From: Hungatella effluvii
GTDB taxonomy: Bacteria > Bacillota > Clostridia > Lachnospirales > Lachnospiraceae
Length of the DNA stretch: 64,000 bases
Assembly: GCF_003201875.1 (NCBI RefSeq)
Contig: NZ_QJKD01000004.1
Coordinates: 62,001-126,000, forward strand
Reading direction: 5' to 3'
Position numbers and translations under genes: made by a program. Below are positions 26,080 to 36,485 of this stretch, in pieces; position 1 is the stretch's first letter, and every line of letters begins with the position of its first letter. A model generated the notes under the pieces. The model searched no databases. It had not been told where the DNA came from and saw only the letters and a program-made list of their open reading frames with translations.

Positions 26080-27993
26080 ATGAGTAAAAAATATGAGGCT
26101 TTGGCCGGGGATATTATCCGTATGGTCGGAGGAGCAAAAAATGTGGACACGTTACATCATTGCCAGACAAGATTGCGCTTCAAGCTGTATGACGAGAGTA
26201 AGGCAGAACTGGAAGCACTTTCAAAACTGGAAGGAGTTGCAACAGCAATCAATAAAGGCGGAATGATACAGGTTGTGATTGGGCTTCATGTGGCAGATGT
26301 GTATGAGGAGGCTGTGAAGTATTTAGAGCCGGGTGGGGAAACATCGCAGTCACCGGCAGTACAGGAACAGAAAACAGATAGGGCTGCAGATAAGGAGAAG
26401 AAAAAGCAAAATCCATTTGATATAGCGACCAGCTTTATTTCAAGCATATTTGCACCCATTGTTTCAGCGCTGGCAGGAGCAGGCATGGTGAAAGCACTCC
26501 TGTCCGTATTGGTGGCCTTCCATCTGATTGATACAGCAGGGCATACATATATCATCATAAATATGATCAGTGATGCAGCATTTGCTTTTCTGCCTATTCT
26601 GCTGGCGTATACAACCGCACAAAAACTGAAATGCAATCCAATCATGGCCGCAACTGTGGCTGGGATTCTGGTTCATGGAACATGGGGATCTCTTGTGGCG
26701 GCAGGCGAATCAGTAACATTGTTCGGATTTATTCCGCTGTATCTGGTTGCCTATACCTCATCGGTAATACCGATTGTACTGGTACTTTTGGTGCAGGCGC
26801 CGCTTGAGAGATGGCTGAACAAGGTGATTCCCGGCGCAGTAAGACTGATCTTTGTTCCGATGTTTACTTTCTTAATCATGGGTGTTTTGGCACTTGGTAT
26901 TTTGGGGCCGATTGGTGCGATGGTCGGACAGGGACTGAGCGTGGTGTTCCTGTGGCTTGGAACAAACGCAAGCTGGGCGCCGCCTCTGATTGTGGGAGCG
27001 TTATTCCCGATTATGGTAATGTTTGGTATCCATCATGGTATCGCACCGGTAGGCACTATGTCAATTATGCAGCTGGGATATGATGCAATCTGGGGACCGG
27101 GAATTGTATGTTCCAATATCGCTCAGGGTGTGGCAGCGCTCGTCGCCTCCGTTATGACGAAGGATGCCAAGACAAGGCAGATTGGGATTCCTTCCGGCAT
27201 TACCGCACTGATGGGAACAACGGAGCCGGTATTATACGGAGTGAACCTTCCTAAAAAGTACCCTTTGATTGCAGCCATGATTGGCGGCGGGGCAGGCGGC
27301 CTGTTTGCGGGTATTACGCACACGAGACGTTTTGCATTTGGTTCTTCCGGTATCCCGGCGGTGGTCATGTATATCGGAGAGAATACGCTTCAGTATTTTT
27401 ATCAGATTATTATCGCACTGGTGATCAGTGCAGCAGTATCAGCGGTATTTACCGTTATTTTTGCAAAAAAGCAAAAGACAAAGACGGAAACGGACAAAGA
27501 TGCGCGATTGGAACAACCAAAAGAAAAAGAGAGAGCGGATGCAGGAAAAGTGTTTTCTCCCGCAAAGGGAAGAGCTGTGCCGATGGAACAGATTCCGGAT
27601 GCAGTATTTTCATCCGGTGCATTGGGAATCTGCTGCGGGATTGAACCGGAGGAGGGCGTCATTACGGCTCCGCTTAATGGAGAGATCGTTCAGCTTTCCG
27701 ATACGCTCCATGCAGTTGGGATTCAGGGAGAGAATGGAGCAGAAATATTGATTCATGTAGGTGTGGACACTGTTGAGATGAAGGGAGATGGATTTGCAGC
27801 CTTTGTCAAGGTGGGAGATCAGGTACATACCGGGCAGAAGCTTTTGACTATGGCTCTGGATAAGATTAAAGCTGCAGGCCATGAAAGAACCGTGATTACC
27901 GCAGTTACAAACAGTGATGACTTTTCAAAAATTGAGCTGACTGCAGACGGCATGGTTCAGGCAGGAGAAGAATTATTGACATTAGAAAAGTGA
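26080..27993 (+). CDS. Beta-glucoside PTS transporter, fused EIIBCA
   Basis: A 637-residue permease in the order B-C-A. The EIIB domain has the phosphorylated Cys in HHCQTRLRF near residue 28. The EIIC region (about residues 105-465) contains many membrane segments. The EIIA domain has the Glc-family His in EILIHVGVDTV near residue 563, with DTLHAVGI before it. It imports and phosphorylates beta-glucosides using phosphate from HPr. The 6-phospho-beta-glucosidase, HPr and Enzyme I genes follow directly. The natural substrate cannot be read from sequence. GGAGAGAAAGGT precedes the ATG. Confidence 0.93.
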   Translation: MSKKYEALAGDIIRMVGGAKNVDTLHHCQTRLRFKLYDESKAELEALSKLEGVATAINKGGMIQVVIGLHVADVYEEAVKYLEPGGETSQSPAVQEQKTDRAADKEKKKQNPFDIATSFISSIFAPIVSALAGAGMVKALLSVLVAFHLIDTAGHTYIIINMISDAAFAFLPILLAYTTAQKLKCNPIMAATVAGILVHGTWGSLVAAGESVTLFGFIPLYLVAYTSSVIPIVLVLLVQAPLERWLNKVIPGAVRLIFVPMFTFLIMGVLALGILGPIGAMVGQGLSVVFLWLGTNASWAPPLIVGALFPIMVMFGIHHGIAPVGTMSIMQLGYDAIWGPGIVCSNIAQGVAALVASVMTKDAKTRQIGIPSGITALMGTTEPVLYGVNLPKKYPLIAAMIGGGAGGLFAGITHTRRFAFGSSGIPAVVMYIGENTLQYFYQIIIALVISAAVSAVFTVIFAKKQKTKTETDKDARLEQPKEKERADAGKVFSPAKGRAVPMEQIPDAVFSSGALGICCGIEPEEGVITAPLNGEIVQLSDTLHAVGIQGENGAEILIHVGVDTVEMKGDGFAAFVKVGDQVHTGQKLLTMALDKIKAAGHERTVITAVTNSDDFSKIELTADGMVQAGEELLTLEK

Positions 27994-28007
27994 CAGGATT
28001 TTAATGA

Positions 28008-29468
<1,461 letters not shown>

Positions 29469-29522
29469 TGCCTTTGGCGCAATTACTATCATTGGAAAGA
29501 AAATAAGGAAGGAGACAAAGGT

Positions 29523-29780
29523 ATGAAAACATTTGAATACACAATTAAGGACGAGGTAGGGATTCATGCAAGACCGGCGGGACTGCTGGTTAAGGAAGCA
29601 AAAGGCTATACATCCACGATCAAGGTGGCAAAGGGTGAAAAAGACGCGGATGCGACCAGACTGATGGCAGTTATGTCGCTGGGGGTAAAATGCGGTGACA
29701 CGGTTGTGGTTTCCATTGAGGGAGAAGATGAGGAACAGGCAGCCGAAGGAATCAGGAAATTTTTCGAGGATAATTTGTAA
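29523..29780 (+). CDS. ptsH: HPr phosphocarrier lacking the regulatory serine
   Basis: An 85-residue HPr. His15 is present in GIHARPAG, so phosphotransfer from Enzyme I to EIIA should work. Counting from Met1 without gaps, residue 46, the serine phosphorylated by HPr kinase in Firmicutes, is arginine (DATRLMAVMSLG where KSIMGVMSLG is usual). It therefore should not form HPr(Ser-P), the CcpA corepressor. The ~55-bp gap from the glucosidase gene and GGAGACAAAGGT before the ATG support operon expression. Confidence 0.93.
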   Translation: MKTFEYTIKDEVGIHARPAGLLVKEAKGYTSTIKVAKGEKDADATRLMAVMSLGVKCGDTVVVSIEGEDEEQAAEGIRKFFEDNL

Positions 29781-29812
29781 AAAAGCTGGAAGTTGGAAGG
29801 AGAAGGTAAACG

Positions 29813-30529
29813 GTGAAACATTTTAACAGGATTACTTTATATCTGTTTGGGTTATTTGTGATTACAATAGGCATCAATCTCTCCATTATATCGGCGTTGG
29901 GGGTGTCACCTGTTTCGGCGTTTACCTATCCCTTGAGCGAAGCAACTGGCATTTCGCTGGGAACGGTCACGGTAGTAACTTATGTCAGTCTGGTTCTGAT
30001 TCAGTGGGGAATGCTTGGAAGCAGATTTAAAAAGAAAAATCTGTTGCAGGCACCCTTTAGCTTCTGCTTTGGTTTTTTTGTGGATCTGACAGGAAGGGCG
30101 CTGGCGTTTATCCGTCCGCAGGATTATATGCAGCAGTTTGGCATTATGCTTTCCGGAGTAGTGGTCTGTGCATTTGGCGCTGCAGTCTATATCATTATGG
30201 ACATTGTGCCGAATGCACCGGAAGGTTTTAATCTGTCATTGAGTGAACGGTTCAGAATACCGTTTTCAAGGAGCAAGGTTCTGTCAGATTTGATGTTTAT
30301 TGGCATCGGGGTAATCATTTCGCTTGCCAGTGCGGGAAAAGTTACGGCAATCCGCGAAGGGACTCTTATTTCCGCATTATTGACGGGGCATATTGTAGGT
30401 TTTTTTATGAAGTATCTGGAGAAACCGTTGAAAAAGGCAGCTTTTGAAGATAAGCAGATGGATAATATGGAAAGATCTGAAATTGTGGGGAACAGTAGGA
30501 TACATATTGGGAGAAAATCATGCAGATAA
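29813..30529 (+). CDS. YczE/YitT-like integral membrane protein
   Basis: A 238-residue protein with about five or six hydrophobic segments (for example LFGLFVITIGINLSIISALGV at the N-terminus and LMFIGIGVIISLASAG near residue 160). It fits the YczE/DUF6198 type of membrane protein of unknown function. GTG 29813 follows AAGGAGAAGGTAAACG. Its end overlaps the Enzyme I start by 10 bp. Its place inside a PTS operon suggests a link to sugar or aglycone handling, but no function can be assigned. Confidence 0.75.
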   Translation: MKHFNRITLYLFGLFVITIGINLSIISALGVSPVSAFTYPLSEATGISLGTVTVVTYVSLVLIQWGMLGSRFKKKNLLQAPFSFCFGFFVDLTGRALAFIRPQDYMQQFGIMLSGVVVCAFGAAVYIIMDIVPNAPEGFNLSLSERFRIPFSRSKVLSDLMFIGIGVIISLASAGKVTAIREGTLISALLTGHIVGFFMKYLEKPLKKAAFEDKQMDNMERSEIVGNSRIHIGRKSCR

Positions 30530-32139
30530 ATGGAAAAAGTGTTTTCAATGGAATTGCCATTGGAAGGTTATTTGTTTATAACAAGGCAGAAAATCAGATA
30601 AAAAGGAAAAAGGTAACGGATGTCCGAAAAGAGATAGAACGGTTTCAAAATGCAAGAGAGGAAAGCAAAAAACAGCTTTCGGAACTCTATCATAAAGCGC
30701 TGAAGGAAGTAGGTGAGGTGAATGCTGCCATTTTTGAGGTCCACCAGATGATGCTGGATGACCTTGACTATGAAGAATCCATAACGAATATGATCACAGC
30801 GCAGGAGGTAAATGCGGAGTTTGCAGTTGCCAGTACAGGCGACAATTTCTCTGAGATGTTCGCGGCAATGGATGATGATTATATGCGTGCGCGGGCAGCG
30901 GATGTAAAGGATATATCGAACCGTATTATCACAGTTTTACAGGGAGAAAACCACAGCATTATTCAATCGGAGGAGCCGGTAATACTTCTGGCGGATGATC
31001 TTGCGCCGAGCGAAACTGTGCAGTTGGACAAATCAAAGATAATATCATTTGTAACAAGACATGGATCAACAAATTCTCATACGGCAATTCTTGCCAGAAC
31101 CATGAATATTCCGGCATTGATAGGCGTGGATTTTCCGGAGGATGCAGATGGAAAGATGGGAATTGTGGATGGACAGGAAGGGGTTCTTATTATAGACCCG
31201 CAAGTGTCTGTCATGGAGGAATATACGGCAAAGAAAGAAAAGGAAGATGAGGAAAAGCGTCTGCTTTTGGAACTGAAAGGGAAGGAGAATATTACCCTTG
31301 ACGGGAAGAAGATCAATCTTTATGCCAATATTGGCGGTGTGGGAGATGTCGCAGACGTACTTGCAAATGATGCAGGCGGGATTGGTCTTTTTCGGAGCGA
31401 GTTCTTATATCTGGAATCGGAAGATTACCCTACCGAGGAGGAGCAGTTTAAGGCATACCGTACAGTAGCGGAAAACATGGCCGGGAAAAAGGTCATTATT
31501 CGTACCCTTGATATTGGGGCGGATAAGAAAGTGGATTATTTTCATCTGGACAAAGAGGAAAATCCGGCAATGGGGTATCGTGCAATCCGCATTTGTCTGG
31601 ACAGCAAAGAAATATTCAAAACTCAGTTGCGGGCATTGTATCGTGCAAGCTATTATGGGACGATTTCCATTATGTTTCCAATGATTATTTCAGTGGGTGA
31701 AGTAAAGAGGATTAAGGAAATAATCCGTGAAGTAAAGACAGAACTGGACGAAGCAGGTGTTCCCTATAAGGATGTAGAACTTGGAATTATGATTGAGACG
31801 CCCGCAGCTGTCATGATCAGCAATGAGCTGGCAAAAGAAGTTGATTTTTTCTCTATTGGGACAAATGACCTGACCCAGTACACACTGGCAATCGACAGAC
31901 AGAACCCAAAACTGGATAGAATTTATGACGCACACCATCCCGCACTGTTAAAAATGCTTCAAATGGTTATTGAAAACGGACACAAGGAGGGGTGCTGGGT
32001 GGGTATCTGCGGAGAATTGGGAGCGGATATTACTATGACAGAAATCTTTCTGAAAATGGGACTGGACGAGCTTTCTGTAAGTCCTTCCATGATTTTACAG
32101 GTACGTCGGAAAATCAGGGAATGCAGGATTGAGGGGTGA
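30520..32139 (+). CDS. ptsI: PTS Enzyme I
   Basis: A 539-residue phosphoenolpyruvate-protein phosphotransferase, slightly shorter than the usual ~570. The HPr-binding N-terminal domain carries the phosphorylated His in HGSTNSHTAILAR near residue 190. The PEP-binding barrel shows GIGLFRSEFLY, RTLDIGADK, NPAMGYRAIR and, near the C-terminus, FFSIGTNDLTQYTLA and CGELGAD with the catalytic Cys. With the adjacent HPr it gives the element a complete phosphorelay from PEP to the sugar. Confidence 0.95.
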   Translation: MQINGKSVFNGIAIGRLFVYNKAENQIKRKKVTDVRKEIERFQNAREESKKQLSELYHKALKEVGEVNAAIFEVHQMMLDDLDYEESITNMITAQEVNAEFAVASTGDNFSEMFAAMDDDYMRARAADVKDISNRIITVLQGENHSIIQSEEPVILLADDLAPSETVQLDKSKIISFVTRHGSTNSHTAILARTMNIPALIGVDFPEDADGKMGIVDGQEGVLIIDPQVSVMEEYTAKKEKEDEEKRLLLELKGKENITLDGKKINLYANIGGVGDVADVLANDAGGIGLFRSEFLYLESEDYPTEEEQFKAYRTVAENMAGKKVIIRTLDIGADKKVDYFHLDKEENPAMGYRAIRICLDSKEIFKTQLRALYRASYYGTISIMFPMIISVGEVKRIKEIIREVKTELDEAGVPYKDVELGIMIETPAAVMISNELAKEVDFFSIGTNDLTQYTLAIDRQNPKLDRIYDAHHPALLKMLQMVIENGHKEGCWVGICGELGADITMTEIFLKMGLDELSVSPSMILQVRRKIRECRIEG

Positions 32140-32195
32140 AACTGCTTCTGGTATCAGGAATTTGCAGTAAAAGTGAACGAAAGGAATGGTACGCT

Positions 32196-33344
32196 ATGAA
32201 ATTTAAGAAATTGGCAGCAGGGCTGCTCTGCCTTATGTTAAGTATTTGCTTAATGGCATGCGCAGGCGAATCCGAAGTAATAGACTCCATTGTGACAAGG
32301 AACGAAACCGAAATTCAAATGGAAAGTCAGGGGGAAGAAACAAGTCAGGAAGCATCGGTGGAACCGATACTGGGGCAGGAAAAAACAGGAAACGGGAATA
32401 TATTGATTGCCTATTTTACATGGGCCGACAATACCTATGTGGAGAATCCGGACGCAGTTGATGTGGATGCAACAACCTCTGCAAGCGTGCTTCCGCCGGG
32501 AAATGCGGCACTTCTGGCATCATGGATACAGGAGAGTGTCGGCGGCGACCTGTTTTCTATTATTGTGGAAGAGCCTTATTCCAGTGACTATGATGAATGT
32601 CTTGACAGGGCAGCGGAGGAAAGGGCGCAGAATGCCCGTCCCACGCTTACGTCTCACGTTGAGGATATGAGCCGGTATGATATTGTCTTTCTGGGACTTC
32701 CTAATTGGTGGTATGGTTCCCCAATGGCAGTACTTAGTTTTCTGGAAGAGTACGATTTTACAGGAAAAACCATCATTCCTTTTGTAACCCATGGAACAGG
32801 AGGCTTTGCCAGTACGCTGACGGATATACAGTCGGTACTTCCGGATGATATTACAATGCTGGAGGCAATCGGCATTTACAGACCGGAAGTGAAAGAATCC
32901 CATCAGGCAGTGCAGGAATGGATCGCAGGATTGGGAATTGATTTTGACGCAGGAGAAGGCAGCAGTGCCGCAACGGCAGAGACAGGAGAAAACAGGGTTC
33001 AGATTTCTTTTCGGGATATGCAGGTCGTTGTGAAGATGGAGGATAATTCCGCAAGCAGGAACTTGCTGGAACAGTTGCCGCTTACCCTGGAGTTTGAGGA
33101 TTATAACCGGACGGAGAAAATAGCTTATATGGATGCGGAGCTGGATTATGGTGATGCGCCAGACAGCTGTAATGCGGTAGCAGGGGTTATGGCATATTAC
33201 ATACCCTGGGGAAACCTGAGCCTGTTTTATGAAGATTTCAGAGAATCCGATCAGCTTGTCCCATTGGGAATGGTTGAGTCAGGACAGGAATTTATCCGTT
33301 TATTGGAAAACGGGGAAAGCGTATTGATTGAACGCATAGAATAA
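32196..33344 (+). CDS. Lipoprotein: flavodoxin plus cyclophilin-like domain
   Basis: A 382-residue predicted lipoprotein (lipobox LMACA after MKFKKLAAGLLCL). After a Glu/Gln-rich linker comes a flavodoxin domain, residues ~65-245 (ILIAYFTWADNTY, VFLGLPNWWYGSPMAVLSFLEEYDFTGKTI, THGTGG), then a cyclophilin-like domain (residues ~265-380, PLTLEFEDYNRTEKIAYM, AYYIPWGNLSLFY). It should sit on the outer face of the membrane and bind flavin. It follows Enzyme I with no terminator between. ATG 32196 has an AAAGGAATGG site. Confidence 0.85.
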   Translation: MKFKKLAAGLLCLMLSICLMACAGESEVIDSIVTRNETEIQMESQGEETSQEASVEPILGQEKTGNGNILIAYFTWADNTYVENPDAVDVDATTSASVLPPGNAALLASWIQESVGGDLFSIIVEEPYSSDYDECLDRAAEERAQNARPTLTSHVEDMSRYDIVFLGLPNWWYGSPMAVLSFLEEYDFTGKTIIPFVTHGTGGFASTLTDIQSVLPDDITMLEAIGIYRPEVKESHQAVQEWIAGLGIDFDAGEGSSAATAETGENRVQISFRDMQVVVKMEDNSASRNLLEQLPLTLEFEDYNRTEKIAYMDAELDYGDAPDSCNAVAGVMAYYIPWGNLSLFYEDFRESDQLVPLGMVESGQEFIRLLENGESVLIERIE

Positions 33345-33361
33345 TTCTATTTTAAATCAAG

Positions 33362-33397
33362 GCTTCCGGCATCAGGAACAGGGCACGGAAGCTTTTT
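33362..33397 (+). terminator. Intrinsic terminator ending the PTS block
   Basis: GCTTCCG and CGGAAGC flank a 17-nt loop and precede TTTTT. Confidence 0.75.
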
Positions 33398-33440
33398 ATA
33401 CATAGTGATATGCAAAAATTGTATGACATGAGATAAACGA

Positions 33441-33476
33441 TAAGCATTAGACATTCCATGAGGACAAAACTATAAT
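33441..33476 (+). promoter_or_regulatory. Promoter of the first redox operon
   Basis: TAAGCATTAGACAT (33441-33454) overlaps a -35 of TAGACA (33448-33453). After a 17-bp spacer comes the -10 TATAAT (33471-33476). The same 14-bp motif, spacer and -10 recur at 39655-39690. Confidence 0.8.
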
Positions 33477-33550
33477 ATTTACATAAGCAACAGAAACGGC
33501 AGTCTGCGAAAAGAAATACGAACTGTCAGGAGGAAATGGAGGTATGGAAG

Positions 33551-34087
33551 ATGAATATTGTTGTTTTGCAGGGAAGTCCGAACAGAAGCGGCTCTACAGC
33601 GATTCTGGCAGAAAATTTTGAGAGAGGAGCTGCAGAAGCAGGGCATAGGATACAGCATATTGATGTGGCCGCTAAGAATATAAGACCGTGTACAGGATGT
33701 GTTACCTGCGGATATGAAGGACCCTGTGTGATAAAGGACGATAACCGGCAGATTCGGGAGGCGGTTCTTGGCGCAGATATGCTTGTGTTTGCAACGCCGC
33801 TTTACTATTATGGAATGTCCGCACAGCTCAAAACAGTCGTAGACCGGTTCTGTGCATATAATTCCAGCATTAACAGAAAACATATGAAATCGGCGCTTTT
33901 GGCGGTGGCATGGAACAGTGATGGCTGGACATTTGATGCACTGGAAAGCCATTACCAGACACTGGTAAGGTATCTGAATTTTGTTGATCAGGGCATGGTG
34001 TTAGGCAGAGGATGCGGGACACCGCAAATGACGGCAAAAACGCAATATCCGGCGTCAGCCTACCGGCTGGGCAGGGAACTGCGCTGA
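33551..34087 (+). CDS. Flavodoxin-fold NAD(P)H-dependent FMN reductase (iron-sulfur flavoprotein type)
   Basis: A 178-residue cytoplasmic flavoprotein. The N-terminal MNIVVLQGSPNRSGSTA loop binds FMN phosphate, and CTGCVTCGYEGPC near residue 50 is a cysteine cluster like that of iron-sulfur flavoproteins. ATPLYYYGMSAQLKTVVDRF is the conserved central helix. GGAGGTATGGAAG precedes the ATG. It starts the operon behind the 33441 promoter, with the MerR regulator next. Confidence 0.88.
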   Translation: MNIVVLQGSPNRSGSTAILAENFERGAAEAGHRIQHIDVAAKNIRPCTGCVTCGYEGPCVIKDDNRQIREAVLGADMLVFATPLYYYGMSAQLKTVVDRFCAYNSSINRKHMKSALLAVAWNSDGWTFDALESHYQTLVRYLNFVDQGMVLGRGCGTPQMTAKTQYPASAYRLGRELR

Positions 34088-34133
34088 CTGAAAGCAGGCG
34101 TAAGTGGGCGGTAATGACAGGAGGAGCAGGATA

Positions 34134-34508
34134 ATGACGATTGACGAAGTAAACAGAAAATACCAGATTCCGAAGAAAATTTTGAAAGAGTATGAGAGCT
34201 GGGGACTGTGCGGAGCAGTTCGGAAGGTCATGGGAAACTGGCAGTATGATGATCAGGATCTGGAGCGTTTAAGTCTGATTATGACGCTGCATGACATAGG
34301 ATTCCGTTCGGAAGAAGTGGAAACTTATATGCACCTTGTAATTGAAGGAGACGGGACGCAGGATGAAAGGATGCGTATATTGGATCAGAAAAGGGAAAAA
34401 GCTCTGGACGAGATCCATTTCCGGGAAAAGCAGCTCGACCGGATGGATTATCTGAGGTATGAGATACGGAAATGCCAGAACAAGCAGAAGAAACCGGGAA
34501 GACAATAA
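34134..34508 (+). CDS. MerR-family transcriptional regulator
   Basis: A 124-residue protein with a MerR-type N-terminal HTH (MTIDEVNRKYQIPKKILKEYESWGLCG, then WQYDDQDLERLSLIMTLHDIGFRSEEV) and a C-terminal dimerisation helix (EKALDEIHFREKQLDRMDYL). No Cys-rich metal-binding loop is present. It probably controls the redox operons; the motif shared by the two promoters is a candidate site. Confidence 0.85.
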   Translation: MTIDEVNRKYQIPKKILKEYESWGLCGAVRKVMGNWQYDDQDLERLSLIMTLHDIGFRSEEVETYMHLVIEGDGTQDERMRILDQKREKALDEIHFREKQLDRMDYLRYEIRKCQNKQKKPGRQ

Positions 34509-34516
34509 AGGGAGTG

Positions 34517-35188
34517 ATGTTCGTGCAAGGAAGAATAAAGACCATAATAGACATTGCAATGTCGGTACTCTTGCTGTTTCTGATGGCATATATGCTGACA
34601 GGGCAGAAAGTGCATGAGTGGATGGGAACAGCGATGCTGGTGTTGTTCCTGCTCCATAATATCCTGAATTGCAGATGGTATATGGGCTTAATTAAGGGAA
34701 AGTACAGCCTTTACCGCATCATGCATACGGCCGTCAATTTCGCTTTGCTGGCAGCCATGATTGGCATTGCGGTGAGCGGAACCATATTGTCGCAGTTTGT
34801 GGTGGGATTCCTGCCTATTCATGGAGGAATGTTCTTTGCCAGAAAAACCCATATGCTGTGTTCCTACTGGGCATTTCTGCTGATGTCGGTACACCTTGGG
34901 ATGCACTGGGGAATTGTGGTCAGAAAAATAGAGAATCTGGCAGGAAAAGCCGGCAGGGGAGTGGTATGGAATAACATACTGAGGCTGACGGTTATTGCAA
35001 CAGCCTGTTATGGGGCATATGCCTTCATAAAAAATAACTTGCTGTCCTATATGCTCCTGCAGAACCTGTTTGTATTTTTTGATCCGGATCAGCCCCTGTA
35101 TGCATTTCTGGCGGAGTATGCTGCCATGATGGCAATGTGGGCATGCGCAGCTTACTATGGGGCAAAGCGGTACAAAACACAGCCCTAA
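34517..35188 (+). CDS. DUF4405 cytochrome-b-like membrane protein
   Basis: A 223-residue integral membrane protein with about six hydrophobic segments and histidines placed as in b-type cytochromes of the DUF4405 group (VHEWMGTA, LLHNILN, KTHMLCSYWAF, SVHLGMHWGIVV). It could bind heme and carry electrons across the membrane. A homologous domain forms the N-terminus of the protein at 43341. The start could also be GTG 34523, which has better spacing to GGGAG. It overlaps no neighbour and lies between MerR and flavin reductase. Confidence 0.82.
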   Translation: MFVQGRIKTIIDIAMSVLLLFLMAYMLTGQKVHEWMGTAMLVLFLLHNILNCRWYMGLIKGKYSLYRIMHTAVNFALLAAMIGIAVSGTILSQFVVGFLPIHGGMFFARKTHMLCSYWAFLLMSVHLGMHWGIVVRKIENLAGKAGRGVVWNNILRLTVIATACYGAYAFIKNNLLSYMLLQNLFVFFDPDQPLYAFLAEYAAMMAMWACAAYYGAKRYKTQP

Positions 35189-35251
35189 AAAGTAAAGGTA
35201 ACATATCAAAATATATTGACACAGTATCATAATAGAAAAGGAGAATGCACA

Positions 35252-35815
35252 ATGAAAAAGAATATTGGATCACGGTTAGCTTTATATCCCACACCAGTAA
35301 CGGTAATCGGGGCCATGGATGGCGAAAAACCTACCTGGACGCTGGTAGCCCATGTGGGGATCATCGGACATGACCGTGTACTGGTAAGCCTTGCGGCACC
35401 GCACTTTATCAACCATTGCATTAAGGAACGACAAAAGCTGTCCATCAATATTGTGGATGAAGGATTTTTGCCGGAAGCGGATTACAGCGGATCAGTCAGC
35501 GGAGCAAATAATGACAAATCTGAGCTGTTTTCGTATGAACTTGGCTCATCAGGGACGCCAATCATTGATAAGGCGCCGCTGACAATGGAGTGCAGCGTTG
35601 TGGACGTTTATAATACGCCGAATTTTGAAAGCTTTATCTGTACGATTGACAGTACCTATGTGGATGAGGAGCATCTTACGGATTCCGGAAAGATCAACTA
35701 CCGGACCTTAAAGCCTGTGCTGTTTGAGTTCCCAACATATGAATACCTGCGGACCGGAGATGTGATAACGCCCTGCCTTTCTTATGCAAAAGAGATGAAA
35801 AAAGGAGAGCGGTAG
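35252..35815 (+). CDS. Flavin reductase-like (FMN-binding split-barrel) protein
   Basis: A 187-residue protein with the flavin reductase-like barrel: YPTPVTVIGAMDGEKPTWTLVAHVGIIGHDRVLVSLAAPHF, then SINIVDEGF and DYSGSVSG. Family members reduce FMN with NAD(P)H or bind flavin for other oxidoreductases. AAAAGGAG precedes ATG 35252. It lies among other flavin proteins and one base before the TetR gene. Confidence 0.87.
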   Translation: MKKNIGSRLALYPTPVTVIGAMDGEKPTWTLVAHVGIIGHDRVLVSLAAPHFINHCIKERQKLSINIVDEGFLPEADYSGSVSGANNDKSELFSYELGSSGTPIIDKAPLTMECSVVDVYNTPNFESFICTIDSTYVDEEHLTDSGKINYRTLKPVLFEFPTYEYLRTGDVITPCLSYAKEMKKGER

Positions 35816-35816
35816 A

Positions 35817-36443
35817 ATGCCGAAAGGATCGCTGGGACTGAGACAGGCAAGAAGAAATGAAATTATTTCGGCCTGTGAACAGTTATACCAGACCATGTGT
35901 TTTAGGGAAATTACCCTGAAAGAGATTGGGCAGACGACTTCTTTTACGAGGACATCTATTTATAATTACTTTCAGACAAAGGAGGAGATTTTTCTTGCCC
36001 TGCTAAAAAACGAATACGAGCTGTGGATTGAAGAACTTCAGACAGTCATGGATGAAAATGAGAGACTTGATAAAGCTGCCTTTGCCGAAAAGATTGCGTT
36101 GAGCCTTGAACATAGAAAGCAGCTTCTTAAAATTATGTCCATGAATATGTATGACATTGAGGAAAACAGCCGGATGGAAAGTCTGGTAGAGCTGAAGGAA
36201 ACATATGGAAAGGTATTGCAGATCTTTGCTGAGTTGTTGGATAAGTTTTTCCCGGCTATGAGCGCAGAGGAACATAAGAACCTGATTTATCAGTTTTTCC
36301 CATTTATATATGGAATTTATCCACACACAACTGTAACAGACAGGCAGAGGGAGGCCATGGAAAAGGCCGGTGTGAACTATACTTATATGTCAATCCGTGA
36401 GATTACAGGAAACTGTTTAATGAGGCTTTTGCCTGACAAATAA
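35817..36443 (+). CDS. TetR-family transcriptional regulator
   Basis: A 208-residue regulator with the N-terminal TetR HTH (ITLKEIGQTTSFTRTSIYNYFQTKEEIFLALL near residue 35-65) and a helical ligand-binding half. It directly follows the flavin reductase gene and precedes the aldo/keto reductase gene, so it may respond to an aromatic or other small ligand handled by this block. Confidence 0.9.
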   Translation: MPKGSLGLRQARRNEIISACEQLYQTMCFREITLKEIGQTTSFTRTSIYNYFQTKEEIFLALLKNEYELWIEELQTVMDENERLDKAAFAEKIALSLEHRKQLLKIMSMNMYDIEENSRMESLVELKETYGKVLQIFAELLDKFFPAMSAEEHKNLIYQFFPFIYGIYPHTTVTDRQREAMEKAGVNYTYMSIREITGNCLMRLLPDK

Positions 36444-36485
36444 GAATAAAAACAAATCAATCATATTTTAAGGAGGAAACTTACA

